DNA of 64,000 nucleotides from Astragalus membranaceus (taxonomy: Eukaryota; Streptophyta; Magnoliopsida; Fabales; Fabaceae): positions 227,156,659 through 227,220,658 of the forward strand of contig CM076846.1 of assembly GCA_039519185.1 (NCBI GenBank), in the 5' to 3' direction. A program made the position numbers and the translations under genes. This document shows positions 44,808 through 55,672 of this stretch, piece by piece. Every line of letters starts with the position of its first letter. Within the stretch, counting starts at the first letter, position 1. Below the pieces are notes generated by a model, which worked only from the letters and a program-made list of their open reading frames with translations, searched no databases and was not told where the DNA came from.

Positions 44808-47119
44808 ATGGTGGAAATTTGGGAAGTTGATGAGAGTGGAAATGAGGTGAGTGAGGTACCTTCAGCGTATCGAGTGATTTTGGATGAATCTCGGCCTCGT
44901 TGGCAAAGGATAAAGGAGAAGTGGAGGCGCCTCGAATCATCCATTTCCGAGACCCTCTCAAGTCTCCCTGATTTTAGTTCTTCAGATTCCGGTTTTTCAG
45001 ATGGTGAGGACGCTGACTTTGCTTCTCCTCTTTTCCCAGGGACCAAGATTCATTTCGAAAACACTGTGGCCCTTTCAGATTCTAGACGAGAAGAGGTGGG
45101 GCTCTTGGCTCTTCCTTCTACTCCTGCGCGTGAAATCAAGGTGCTGATGGCATCGAAACAGAGCGTCGAGTCCGTTCCTAACTTTGAAGCGTGGGATTTA
45201 TTCACCATGTTTACAAAGCCAGAAGATTTAATAGCTTTTCGGCAAAAGAACGTCGTGTCCTCTACTGGAAATGAAGAAGATGTGATTCTGGAATGTTGTA
45301 GGCATAACGAGCCTGTATGTATGATGCGGCCTAAGGGAGTGGTGGAAGAGAGTACTTATATGTACGCCTGTCTTTTTGAAGACTTGAAGGTGAAAATGCC
45401 CTTCACCCGCTTTGAAAACCACGTGCTGCAGCTCCTCAACGTTGCTCCAACGCAGCTTCATCCGAATAGCTGGGGATTCATACGCGCCTATGAGATAATC
45501 TGTGGAGCTTTGGGTATGACTCCAAATGTAGGGGTGTTCTTCCCGTTTTTTCGGACTAAGGGTGAAGGTTTGGGAAAGTGGATATCTTTTCATAGCCATT
45601 CTCCTCGCCCCCTTTTTAGTCTATTCACCACTTCGTACAAGAATTTTAAGGCGAAGTTCTTCCGAGTTCGAGCTCCTCCTTCATTTCCCGAGCTCCTCAT
45701 AAATAAGACAGGAGCGCCCCACTTCCCTTTGTATTGGCAGAGTGAGGTTTTTGGTGTGACTGGAGTTATTTCGGATGGCTTAAATCCCGAGCTTCTTGAG
45801 GACGCAGCAATGCTGCAAAGGTTGTATGCCATGACTTGTAAGGAGGTGATTAGTTTGGAGGGGGATGACAAAGGTCTTCAAAATTTATTGAGTAAGTTTT
45901 TCTTCCCGCCTTATTTTTGATATTTTGTAACCGCTTCTAATGTTTCCTTTTATTTCGCTGTGCAGTTAGGATGGGTTTGAAGGAGAAGGACATCAAAAAT
46001 TACATCAAGAAGGCTCAAGAGAGGTTAGCGAAGGAGAAACTGAGTGCCCAAAATCAAGGTGGGACCTCTGCGACGGAGAGCTCCGACCAAGGCTTGGTGA
46101 AAATTGCCAAGAATATTGGGCGAACGACTATTGTTGGAATGAATCTTGGCACTACTCCCATCGCGGCTGTTCCTTTGAAAGCCATTTCCAGAGATTCTTC
46201 TGAGGTGTTAAAGGAGGATAAAGGGGGTGCAGTTGTGAAAGAGGTTGAAGAGACTGCTGCTGCGATTCCTCCTCCTGCCAAGCGGCCTTTTATGCGGGAA
46301 GGTTCTCCTTCTAAGAAGAAGTTCAAGAGTTCCGAGGGCGAGATTTCTTGGATGGAGTTTCTGCAGGATTTTGAGGGTCAAGGGGAGATCGCGCCCTTGT
46401 GGGACAAGCGTTTCCCTTTGAAGCATTTTGTGAGGGAACATATTACTACTGCTGATGATGGTGATCGCATCCGGAGTTTGGGGATGGAACAAGCTTTCTT
46501 GGCAATGCAGTCTTATGCGTTGAAATCTGCTGCTCTTGGTCATGTGGTTTGCGATGAGTTTGTCAGACTTAGGAACCGAGAACGTCAGGGGCGAAAAGAT
46601 GTTGAAGCCGCCGGGAAGGCCACTGCTGCTCATGCCGGATTAGCGGAGGAAAATGAAGCGTTGAAATCCAAGTTAGCCGAGCAGGTAAAGCTGTTTGAGG
46701 AAAAGGAGAGGTTCGTGCGTAAGCAGCTTGAAGAGACGGAGGCTCAGTGGGAGGCCAAGATAAAGGAAGTTCGAACTACGCTGAAGGAGCAAGAAGGCAA
46801 GGTTTCTTCTCATGAATCTACTATTGCTGGGTTGAGGGTTGAGAATACCGGACTTACGGTGTCTTTGGCCGAGGTGAAATCCCAACTATCGGATTTGCGT
46901 GTTGCCAAGGAAGCTGAGATCGAGGAATTGCATATTGAAAATGCTGTAGCTCTCTTGAAGGGTTTTGAGAAGGCTAAAGGGCAGGTCTTGGTGCTCCACC
47001 CCACTTGAGATGTGGGTGGACTTGATCCACTGAAGGAGGTTGTGGATGGCAAATTGGTGTCGTTGCCATCGCCTGAGGAAGAGGATGTTGAGATGAAGGG
47101 ATTCGATGAAGTTGTTTGA
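44808..47119 (+). CDS. Antisense ORF of the Tat element (Transposase_28/putative gypsy-type domain), spliced, one premature stop
   Basis: Exon 1 is 44808-45891 and exon 2 starts at 45966. The 74-bp intron has GTAAG and TGCAG ends, and splicing keeps the frame. The N-terminal half has an acidic Ser-rich stretch, then a domain with MPFTRFENHVLQLLNVAPTQ and LHPNSWGFIRAYEIICGALG, typical of the plant 'putative gypsy type transposon' (Transposase_28) family. The C-terminal half is a long coiled coil (about residues 560-690; EENEALKSKLAEQ...). A TGA at 47006-47008 interrupts the frame after LHPT, but the same frame continues 36 more sense codons, acidic and ending GFDEVV, to a TGA at 47117-47119. 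The stop is therefore probably a recent point mutation. The function of this family is unknown; it is encoded opposite to gag-pol. Confidence 0.8.
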
Positions 47120-47709
47120 TCTACTTTTCTCTCTTCGGCTTTGCTTGTTGTTTTGTTGTATGTTACCTTTGTACCATCAGATTATGAATGAAGTTTATAT
47201 TTTCGCAATTTCTTTCAGCTCTGTTCTAATTTCGCAAAACTGTCTGGGTGTGTGCAAAGCTTTGTGTGTTTATAAAGTTTATAGAGGCTTCGCCGGATTT
47301 TTGAATATGCCAGAAAATAGTAGCTTGATTGAGTTGTTTTAGCCTATAAGGGCTTCCGTGGGTGAACCTCGAGTTTACGAAGACCACGAGGAGCAACTAT
47401 GGAGTAGAACTTGATCCACTTGTTCATTCCAATAGTTGCTTTTTTCTTACCTTATCTCGGCAAGAGGGAGTATCTCTTTCTCTTAAGAGTTTTAACCCGA
47501 CATCATCCCAGATTGGTTTAACCTTTATATTTGTTAGGTCATGGATCTCCAACCATTGTTGTATGGGATTTTAAACAAATCACTTGTCTTGATCTTTGCA
47601 GAGGTGAGTTGTAAATTGTTTCGCTTTGTTTAACTGAGTCGTGTCGATTTGTGCTCAGCAAAGATTTAGCGGCAAAAAAGTGTAAGAAATTTTGACACCA
47701 CTTTTTCAA

Positions 47710-47897
47710 CTGGCAAGTCTCGTTAAAAACTCCCGGTGGGAGAAAAGAGTACTTGCCAGGTTTTTATTCATTGGCGTTAGAAAAAAGTACATACATAATC
47801 AACCTTTGTCTAGTGTGAAAACAGGAAATGAATACATGAAAGTGAAAAACAGGGGGGTGCCTCATTAAAAACTCCCAGTGGGAGAAAAGAGTGCACC
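47710..47897. other. Two related stem-loops downstream of integrase
   Basis: At 47710-47759 an outer stem CTGGCAAGT/ACTTGCCAG encloses TTAAAAACTCCCGGTGGGAG plus AAAAGAGT. At 47856-47897 a different outer stem, GGTGC/GCACC, encloses nearly the same core with CTCCC-AGT-GGGAG. Core hairpin and flanking A-rich words are conserved, while the outer stems differ yet still pair. They lie in the 3' untranslated part of the gag-pol transcript, between the integrase stop and the antisense ORF. Confidence 0.65.
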
Positions 47898-47927
47898 TTT
47901 ATTGCTACTGAAATAACTTGAAAGAGC

Positions 47928-50164
47928 TTAACTGAAGTAGAAGCGGAGATTTGCCGAGTTCCAACTCCTCGGTATTGGGTGTCCCGTTAGCGTTTCTAAC
48001 TTGTAGGCTCCGGCGCTCAACTTCTCCATGATCTTATATGGGCCTTCCCAGTTGGGTGAAAGTTTTCCTTTTGCGTCTGTTCCCGAAACTTTCCTTAAAA
48101 CGAGGTCGCCTTGCTTCATCTCCCGAGGGAGGACCTTAGAATCATATTTCCGAGCTGCGCGTTGCTTCACTGCGTATTCTCGTAGATGAGCAGCTTCTCT
48201 GATTTCCTCCAGGAGGTCTAGGTTTACTACCATGTTGATTGTGTTCGTGTCCTCCCTTGTGTTCTCTCGCCTGAAGCTAGGCTCACCCAACTCTACGGGT
48301 ATCATAGCGTCCGCACCATATGTGAGTTTAAAAGGGGTTTCACCCGTTGAAGAATGTGGAGTTGTGTGATATGACCACAGCACTTGACATAACTGATCTG
48401 CCCAGGCCCCTTTGTGTTCATCAAGCTTCTTTTTCAGACCGGATAATATGACTTTATTTGCTGACTCGGCTTGGCCATTTGCCTGAGGGTGCTCAACCGA
48501 CGTGAATTTGTTCTTGATTCCGAGTCCGGTGCAAAAGTCTGTGACAAGGGAGCTGGCAAATTGTGTACCATTATCTGACACTATTTCTGCTGGCATACCG
48601 AATCTGCAGATAATATTCTTCCAATAGAATTTCTTGACCCGAGCTGCTGTGATGGTTGCTACAGGCTCTGCCTCTATCCACTTGGAGAAGTATTCGACGG
48701 CAACGAGTAAGAATTTCACCTGACCAGGTCCTACTGGGAATGGGCCCAAGATGTCAGCCCCCCATTTGTAGAAAGGCCAAGGGGTTGTAATTGATTGCAG
48801 CGTTGTTGCAGGGGCATGGTGAAGGTCGGCATGCCGTTGGCATTTATCGCATTTCTTCACAAAATCTACGCAGTCCTTGTCCAGCTGGGGCCAATAATAT
48901 CCTGCTCTTATGACCTTATTTGACAATGATCGTCCCCCGATGTGACTGACGCATATGCCCTCATGAATCTCTTTCATCACGTATTCGGTTTCAGTGGGTG
49001 TCAGACACCGTAGGAGTGGTGCTGCCAAGCCCCTTCTATATAGCTTGCCTGCGAGGATGACATATTTTGCTGCGTTGCGCCGCATCTTTTTGGCTTCATC
49101 TTCCTCGTGAGGCAGGATGTCGTGTTGCAGAAAGGCTATTATTGGAGTAGTCCAGTTGGTTGACAGCTCTACTGAATGAATCTCTTTTGTTTCAATGCTT
49201 GGCAGTGGGAGTGTCTCTTGGATCACAGTGTGATTGTTGCCAGGTTTCTTTGTGCTTGCCAACTTGGATAGGATATCAGCTCGGATATTCTGTTCTCTGG
49301 GGACGTATAGCAATTCAAAGGAGGGAAAACCGGCAGAGAGTAGTTTAACTTTCTTGAGGTACTTGCCGAGTTGTGGATCCCTTGTTTGAAATTGGCCAGA
49401 GACCTGGGAAGTTACGAGTTGGGAGTCGCTCTGCACTTTGAGATGTTGGACTCCGACCTCCTTTGCAAGATTCATTCCTGCGATTAGAGCTTCATATTCT
49501 GCTTGATTGTTACTAGCTTTGAAGTCGAACCTTAATGATTGTTCGATGAGGAGGCCCTCAGGACTTTCAAGTGTGATGCCTGCGCCAATTCCTTTTAAGT
49601 TTGATGCTCCATCTACCGAGAGGGTCCAGGGGGAAACGCCTGGTTCTGACGATGGTGGTGTTAACTCCACAGCAAAATCTGCTAGAACCTGGGCCTTTAT
49701 ACCATCCCTTGGGTGAAAGACCACGTCGTATTCGGAAAGTTCAACTGACCAGGCAACCATTCGACCTGCGAGGTCCGGTTTACGTAAGACCTGCTTAATA
49801 GGATGGTCTGTCTTCACAATTATTCGGTGACTTTGGAAGTAAGGTCGAAGTCGACGTGCTGAAGTGATTAAAGCCAGAGCTAATTTCTCTATTTTCTGGT
49901 ATCGGATCTCGGCTCCTTTGAAGACTTTGCTGCAGAAATATATTGGTCTTTGTTGCTTCCCTTCTTCCGATACTAAGACCGAACTCATGGCTCTTTCTGA
50001 AATTGCTAAGTAAAGCAACAACGGCGCTCCTACTTTTGGTTTCACCAAGATGGGAGGGGAGGATAGGAACGTTTTAATCGCTTGAAAAGCTTCTTGACAT
50101 TCATCTGTCCAGTCGAAACAGCCCTTTTTCTTCAAAGAAGCAAAGAAATGGAAGGCTTTGTCAC
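47928..50164 (-). CDS. Tat pol, second exon: RNase H, archaeal-type RNase H, integrase
   Basis: It continues gag-pol after the intron-like gap at 50165-50290 and ends at the stop at 47928-47930. The segment opens with the RT-RNase H link (KGCFDWTDECQEAF), then a first RNase H, then a second RNase H of the Tat type (WTLSVDGASNLKGIGAGITL, NNQAEYEALIAGM). Integrase follows, with the HHCC-like zinc region (CDKCQRHADLHH), and catalytic residues in WGADILG, VSDNGTQF and GQAESANK. All three acidic residues are present. The C-terminus is a basic tail with KLSPNWEGPYKI. Without splicing this part has only an ATG at 50135 for independent start. With splicing it joins the first exon to give 1761 codons in frame. 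Confidence 0.9.
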
Positions 50165-50290
50165 CTGCTCATAGTTAATTACAAAGAAAAAATGGAAACA
50201 GTATGAGAAAAAGTAGTGAGCCAAGTTGCGAATTCGCGTTGTCAATGGGATTTGGTTGAGGGAGTGAAACATTTATAAAGATGTTTTCAC
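50165..50290 (-). other. Predicted 126-bp intron inside Tat pol, between RT and RNase H
   Basis: On the minus strand the sequence reads GCGCAG|GTGAAAAC at the 5' side and TTAACTATGAGCAG|GTGAC at the 3' side, with a pyrimidine-rich run (CATTTTTTCTTTG) before the acceptor. The 126 bp contain in-frame TAA and TGA codons. Removing it restores the RT-RNase H linker (A-G-D-K-A-F) expected of this clade. Both edges share the word GCAGGTGA. Confidence 0.7.
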
Positions 50291-53200
50291 CTGCGCAAGA
50301 TAGGAAGCGTGATAATGCTGCTAGGCGTCCCGTTAGTTGCTGAACTTCTTTGGGATTTGATGGGCTTGGCATCTCCAGTATTGCTCTGCATTTGTCAGGA
50401 TTTGCTTCTATGCCTCTATTGGTCAACATGAATCTCAAGAATTTTCCAGCTTGTACTCCGAAGGAGCACTTTGCCGGGTTGAGCCGCATTTCATGTTTTC
50501 TGAGGGAATTGAAGGTTTCTTCTAAGTCAGTGACATGACTATGGTTTTCCTCGGTCTTGACCACCATGTCGTCGACGTACACCTCAAGGTTTCTTCCGAT
50601 TTGGCCTCGGAACACGCTGTCCATTAGACGCTGATATGTCGCACCTGCGTTTTTGAGGCCAAAGGGCATGACAGTGTAGTGATAATTGCAGGTATCAGTC
50701 ATGAATGCTGTTTTGTCGGCATCATCGGGGTCCATTTTGATCTGGTTGTAGCCGGAATATGCGTCCATGAAGCTTAGGATGTGATATCCGGAGGCCCCAT
50801 CTATCAGTGCATCAATGCTGGGCAGAGGGTAGGGGTCTTTTGGGCAGGCAGCGTTCAAGTCTGTGAAATCCACGCACATACGCCACTTTCCATTAGACTT
50901 CTTCACCAGCACCACGTTGGAAAGCCAGGTTGGGTATTGAATTTCTTTAATGAAACCGGCTTCGAGTAATTTCTGGGTTTCCTCTGCGACCGCTACCTTG
51001 CGCTCAGGTCCGAGCTTCCTCTTTCTTTGTGAGATTGGTTTTGCAGCTGGAACTAACGACAGTTTGTGACAAATGAAGGAGGGGTCAATCCCTGGCATAT
51101 CTGCTGGGGTCCACGCGAAGAGATCAATATTCTTTCTTAGCAGCTCAACTATTGCTACCTCTTCGTCTATTAGGAGGGCACCTCCAATGTTTGTTGTCTG
51201 TTCAGGACTTGAACCGATCTGAATTTGCTTGAGATCTTCTGTTGGTTTCAATCGGTGATCACTGAAGTCTTCCCTGGGGTCTAAGTCGGCAAAATTAATG
51301 TTGAAAGATGTGGCCTTTACCGTCGAGTCTACGGTGTTTTTCTTCTTCGTTTTCAAGCTTTCTAGGTAACATTTTCTTGCTGCCTCCTGATCTGCTTTAA
51401 GGACTCCAACTCGTTCGTCGTCAAGGGGATACTTCATTGTGAGATATCGGGTTGACAAGGCGGCGCCGAGGATATTGAGCGCTGGCCTTCCCATTATAAT
51501 ATTATAAGACGATTCAGCATCAATCACCAAGTATCTGACCTTGATTGTTTTGGCATTGTGGCCCACGCCAAATGTGGTGCTGAGGGTAATGTATCCTTTT
51601 ATCTGCACCTGTTCCCCTGAAAAACCAACTAGTGTACCGTGGTAAGGTTGCAAGTGGTCATTAGATAAGTTCATACCTTTGAAGGCTTCCCAATAGATGA
51701 TGTCTGCTGAGGATCCGGGATCAATCAGTACGCGTCTGACGTTGTAGTTGAGGACTTGAACTATTATAACCAGAGGATCATCTTCGTGTGGAGAGATTCC
51801 TGCGGAGTCTTTGGGAGAGAAAGTGAGATCAGGGGTGCTGGGTATCATGGAACTATCGGATGGATTGCTGATGTGCATGACTTGGCGTACATATCTGCGG
51901 CGAGCCGAGCTTGTTTCTCCTCCTCCCGCGAACCCCCCGGAAATGGTGTTGAGAGTATGTTGCACAAGTGGAACTTCCTCTACATGTTCTGCCAACGTTA
52001 CCACTTGGGACTGCAACTTGGGCTTCGGTTGCTCCGGTGTCCTGGTACGTGAGTTTCCTGGGTCGTCTTTCACATATTGCTTCAATAAGCCACGTCGGAT
52101 TAGTTTCTCGATTTCATTTTTTAGGGCAAAGCAGTTCTCGGTATCATGTCCTCGACCTCGGTGGTATTCGCACCAACTATCACTGTCTCTGCCCAGGACT
52201 CTTCTTGCTGGGGTTAATTCAGGGATTAACCTTGTGTGCAGGACCTCCTTCAAAATCGTTGCACGCCTTTGATTCAGAGGTGTTAAAGCTCCTCTGACAG
52301 GGCTGCTTCGCCGAGGAGGTGGGGGAGATCTTCTCCGAGGTGGTGGCGGAGGATCGCGCCGTTGAGAAACATTTCGGCTATAGTCGTCGTACCTGCTACG
52401 ACGTTCGTATCCTTTATCGGGCTGCCTTTCGCGCTCATCCCGGTGCCGCTTCTCGGCATTACTTTCCTCTCCTTTCATGTAGGCCTCTGCTCGAGCTAAG
52501 ATTTCTTGCATATTGGTTGCAGGTCTGTTTGCTAGTGACTCGTTGAACTGTCCTCCACGCAAACCATTTGTGAACGCGTCTGCAAATTGCCTCTGGTCAG
52601 GGTGCTCCACGTCGACGGTGATGTCACTGAATCTCCCCAGATATTCACGGAGAGTTTCGGTTGGGCGTTGTCGGGTGTTAAACAATGTAGCAGTGGAGGT
52701 TTTTTTGTGTCTTCTGTCTGAAAAGTGTCTGAGGAACTTCTTGGTGAAATCTGCATAAGAGACAACGGACTGCCGAGGAAGACTCATGAACCATCGTAAC
52801 GCCGCGTCTTTCATGGTGCCGGAGAAAAGTTTACACTTGAGGGTTTCGTGCGCACCAATGATGGCCATCTGCGTGTCAAATGCGGTTAGGTGCTCCTGAG
52901 GATCCCTGCGACCATCGTATGGTTCCAAGGGTGGCGGCTTGAAGTTTTGGGGAACTAAGTCGTTCATGATGGCGTCTGTGAATGGTTGGGGTTTTTCCAG
53001 TTGGACTCTATCAAGCGAGTTAGGATCTCTTTCTTGCTTCATGTCGTCAACTTGCTGTTGCAGGGATTGGTTCTGCTTCTGTAGTTCATCAAGGACTGCG
53101 TTGACGCCAACCATGAGTGGGTGATCAGGCATCGCGGCCTGATTTGGTTGAAGGATTGCTTGTTGTTCTCCCGTAACTGTTTGGGTGGTTGCAGCGTTGG

Positions 53201-53336
53201 CTGGTTGAGCAACTGGTATTGGAATTGTCTCCGGTGTGGCAGGATTCGGCGTGTGTGGTTCGGCTTGCGAAGCTTGAGTTCTGCGAGGGGGGGATAGCGG
53301 CGGTTGACGCCGGCGTCCGCGGCGGGTAGTTACCAC
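50291..53336 (-). CDS. Tat gag-protease-reverse transcriptase, first exon
   Basis: The minus-strand frame runs from a GTG at 53336 (encoding the VTTRRGRRRQPP start) to the intron donor at 50290. Gag core is about residues 130-300 (LKCKLFSGTMKDAALRWFMS, LREYLGRFSD). A knuckle-like CEYHRGRGHDTENC is near residue 400. The protease has VLIDPGSSADIIYWEAF (DPG in place of DTG, normal for Tat). RT shows WRMCVDFTDLNAACPKDPYP, FMDAYSGYNQIKMD and YVDDMVVKT. No stop or frameshift interrupts it. The expected start is an ATG at the GTG position; the next in-frame Met is about 70 residues in. If the intron is retained, translation ends at the TAA at 50175-50177, yielding gag-protease-RT without RNase H or integrase. 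Confidence 0.92.
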
Positions 53337-53380
53337 GGCTGGGAAAAATTGAAGGTGTGGCCGGGATTAGATTTACCGGG

Positions 53381-53396
53381 CCCCACGGTGGCGCCA
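53381..53396 (-). other. Primer binding site of the Tat element
   Basis: On the minus strand TGGCGCCACCGTGGGG starts two bases after the 5' LTR. The form resembles primer sites of Tat-clade elements; I did not assign the tRNA. Confidence 0.75.
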
Positions 53397-53398
53397 AA

Positions 53399-53734
53399 TG
53401 TTCTAGAGTATTTATGATCAACTCGGCTATTACAGGAAAAATGTGTTAGTGTCTTTACATCAACTCGGCTTGTTACAAATATGAAGAAAAGGAAAAATGG
53501 GCTCCCCCATGTTCTCTGGCCTAGAGTTCTATATATAGCTCTCCAAGGCTTCTCGGCGGTTATCTTCGGAGGTCTGCCCCTAGCGGTTACTCCCACTCTC
53601 TTCATATGAGTTCCCACGTCTTCTCTTTCCTGCGACACCTGGCCTTGGTAACTCCTTGGCAGTTAACTTCCCGTGTGTGCAAGATCTCGGCTGATCTTGT
53701 GTTGGGCCGAGCTCTAATTCTCTGGCCCAGTCCA
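53399..53734 (-). repeat. 5' LTR of the Tat element (right copy)
   Basis: 336 bp, same ends as the left copy. A TATATATA box lies at 53530-53537 and is the probable core promoter for minus-strand transcription. Confidence 0.97.
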
Positions 53735-53739
53735 TATAG

Positions 53740-54636
53740 TAATTGTTAAATTAAATTGTTTGACCACCATGGACCAGGGTCCTAAATATGCCACTGCCTC
53801 CGTCCCCCCTGCTCGCTCTGTCTCTCTCTCTCTCTCTCTCTCCCCCTCCCTCCCTCTCCCCAACATGGGCTCCCATTGTCCACCTAATACGTATTTGTGT
53901 TTTTGCCACTAGGATGTGTTCTCGGGACATGGTTGAATCAATATAGATTAGGAATATAAGGGTTGCCGAAGTATAAGGTTAGGAATAAGCATTTATTTTA
54001 TTTTTAATTATTTTACTAATTCTGATTAATTCATTGGTTAATGAAACAAAAATTAGTTAATTTGTGGAAGAATCTGATTGAGTTTTAGCTATTACTTTAC
54101 GATGTGAACACATTGTCTATCTTCTTTGTTAACAACTGGGAGAAACTACCAACGACTATTGCAGTGCCGTACTCAAATACGACAACTATTTAATGTAATT
54201 TATAATGATTTGGTTTTTCATTGAGAACTAGGACTTGTCGACGTCTTTGAAGGGGTGGGTGGGGATTAAAGGTGTACTACAAAAGAAATAAGGGTCCCTC
54301 ATTTTCAGAAAAAATAAGTAGTCTTCGGGTCTAACCATGACCTTGAAGAGATTGGGCGTCCATTCTTTATACGAGTTTTTGAATAACTCGAGCATATATC
54401 GACTGTTATTTTATTCAAAAGAGAACCACTTCATTTTCTTCCCAAATTACAGTTTGAAAAAGCAAAAGAGCCGATAGCGTTTATTCGAGTTGGAAAGCTC
54501 GGAGAACGCCCAACTACTGGGGTGTGGGGTCGAGTTACAAAGGAGCAACGTTCAGCCACTAAAGAAAATCACGCTTAAACATGGTGAAAGGAAATCTTAA
54601 TACCTATCCTACAAAAAAGGTCATGTAAATGTAAAA
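53740..54636. other. Intergenic DNA with a CT microsatellite
   Basis: A (TC)n tract with CCCTCC lies at about 53817-53860. The remainder is AT-rich with no gene or bounded element recognised. Confidence 0.45.
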
Positions 54637-55527
54637 GGATTGCGTTTTTTTTACCCCACCATCAGGACACTATACCCTCACACATATTTTTCAAAATCGG
54701 ATTTATCTATTTAATTGATAAATCTGTTTTGCAATTTTTTCAAAACGGATTTATCTATTTAATAGATAAATCTATTTTTAAAATAAAATAGATAAATTTG
54801 TTAAAAAATTATAATTAATTTTTTTAAAAAAAAAATAGATATGGATATCAGTGATCTTTTGGTTCTGTTCGGTGTGTAGATATTCGTTACACGGAACGAT
54901 GTTGTACGCCGGCTAGATAGTCTAGCCTAAAAAATCGGCTTTCGGACAACCTACTCTGATTGTCCCGAAACCACAGTCATTAACTCCAAAAAAAAATCAG
55001 GGATCATTACTCCCCAATAATATAAGGACTGCAGGGTTCAAAATCTCAAATTCCATCGTTTACTATTTTTTATTAATTTTTTGAATTTTTCATAATCTCC
55101 AAAAAATCTAAAAAAAATTGCATAACCTTATTTTGGGTTTATTAAACTTTTAGTGGTGTTTTTATAAATTTTAGATTAGTTTTCATTTTTTAACGACGGG
55201 TTTTTTGTGGTGTTTTTATAAGTTTTTTTTAAATTTAAATAAAAAAAATTTTATTTTTTAATACAAAACGAATTTATCATTTTATTCGATAAATCTGTTT
55301 TTTAAAAAGTTCAAAACGGATTTATCTATTAAAATGATAAATCCATTTTGCATTTTTTTAACAAAACAGATTTATCTTTTAATAGATAAATCCGGTTTTA
55401 AAAAAATTTAAATAGGTTTATATATTAAAATGATATATTTGTTTTGTATTTTTGCTAAAGGGTAAAATTGGAATAAAATTATATTGTGGGGTATGATGTT
55501 TAGTGGTGGGGGTAAAAAAATCAACCC
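54637..55527. mobile_element. MULE-type MITE with CGGATTTA palindromes
   Basis: The left end GGATTGCGTTTTTTTTACCC and the inverted right end GGGTTGATTTTTTTACCCCC align over more than 20 bp. The flanks are aatgtaaaa (54628-54636) and aaagtaaaa (55528-55536), a 9-bp duplication with one mismatch. The interior is built of CGGATTTATCTA and TAGATAAATCCG words in both orientations. TIR and palindromes resemble those of the PMD-carrying MULE at 12197, so this may be a small derivative of a related family. No ORF. Confidence 0.72.
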
Positions 55528-55672
55528 AAAGTAAAAGAGCTCAAGAGAATAATTAGCCCAAAGCACACCCTATATTCCAAGGGGTGTGGATGCAAAATCA
55601 CGAAGAGCAAAAACCAAGACCCAAGGGAAAGAGTTAAGAGTAAAGTCTAAGTTGTTTTAAGCGTATTACGAA

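Larger units (their letters stand above)
44078..53734 (-). mobile_element. Ty3/gypsy Tat-lineage retrotransposon, full length and young
   Basis: LTRs of 336 bp at 44078-44413 and 53399-53734 differ at four positions. The target duplication tatag is perfect (44073-44077, 53735-53739). On the minus strand the order is LTR, primer site, gag-protease-RT, intron-like gap, RNase H, second RNase H, integrase, a non-coding stretch, an ORF in antisense, polypurine tract, LTR. The dual RNase H, the YVDDMVVKT motif in RT, the DPGSSAD protease and the antisense ORF are hallmarks of the Tat clade. The element is nearly intact; a premature stop lies in the antisense ORF and the expected gag ATG is GTG. Confidence 0.95.

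Noticed and set aside
47006..47008. Programmed readthrough or selenocysteine at the TGA of the antisense ORF.
   Set aside because: No evidence for such recoding in plants here; a simple nonsense mutation is the more economical reading.
50350..53124. Plus-strand frames of 60-150 codons opposite gag-pol.
   Set aside because: Shadows of the real minus-strand coding sequence; no motif of their own.
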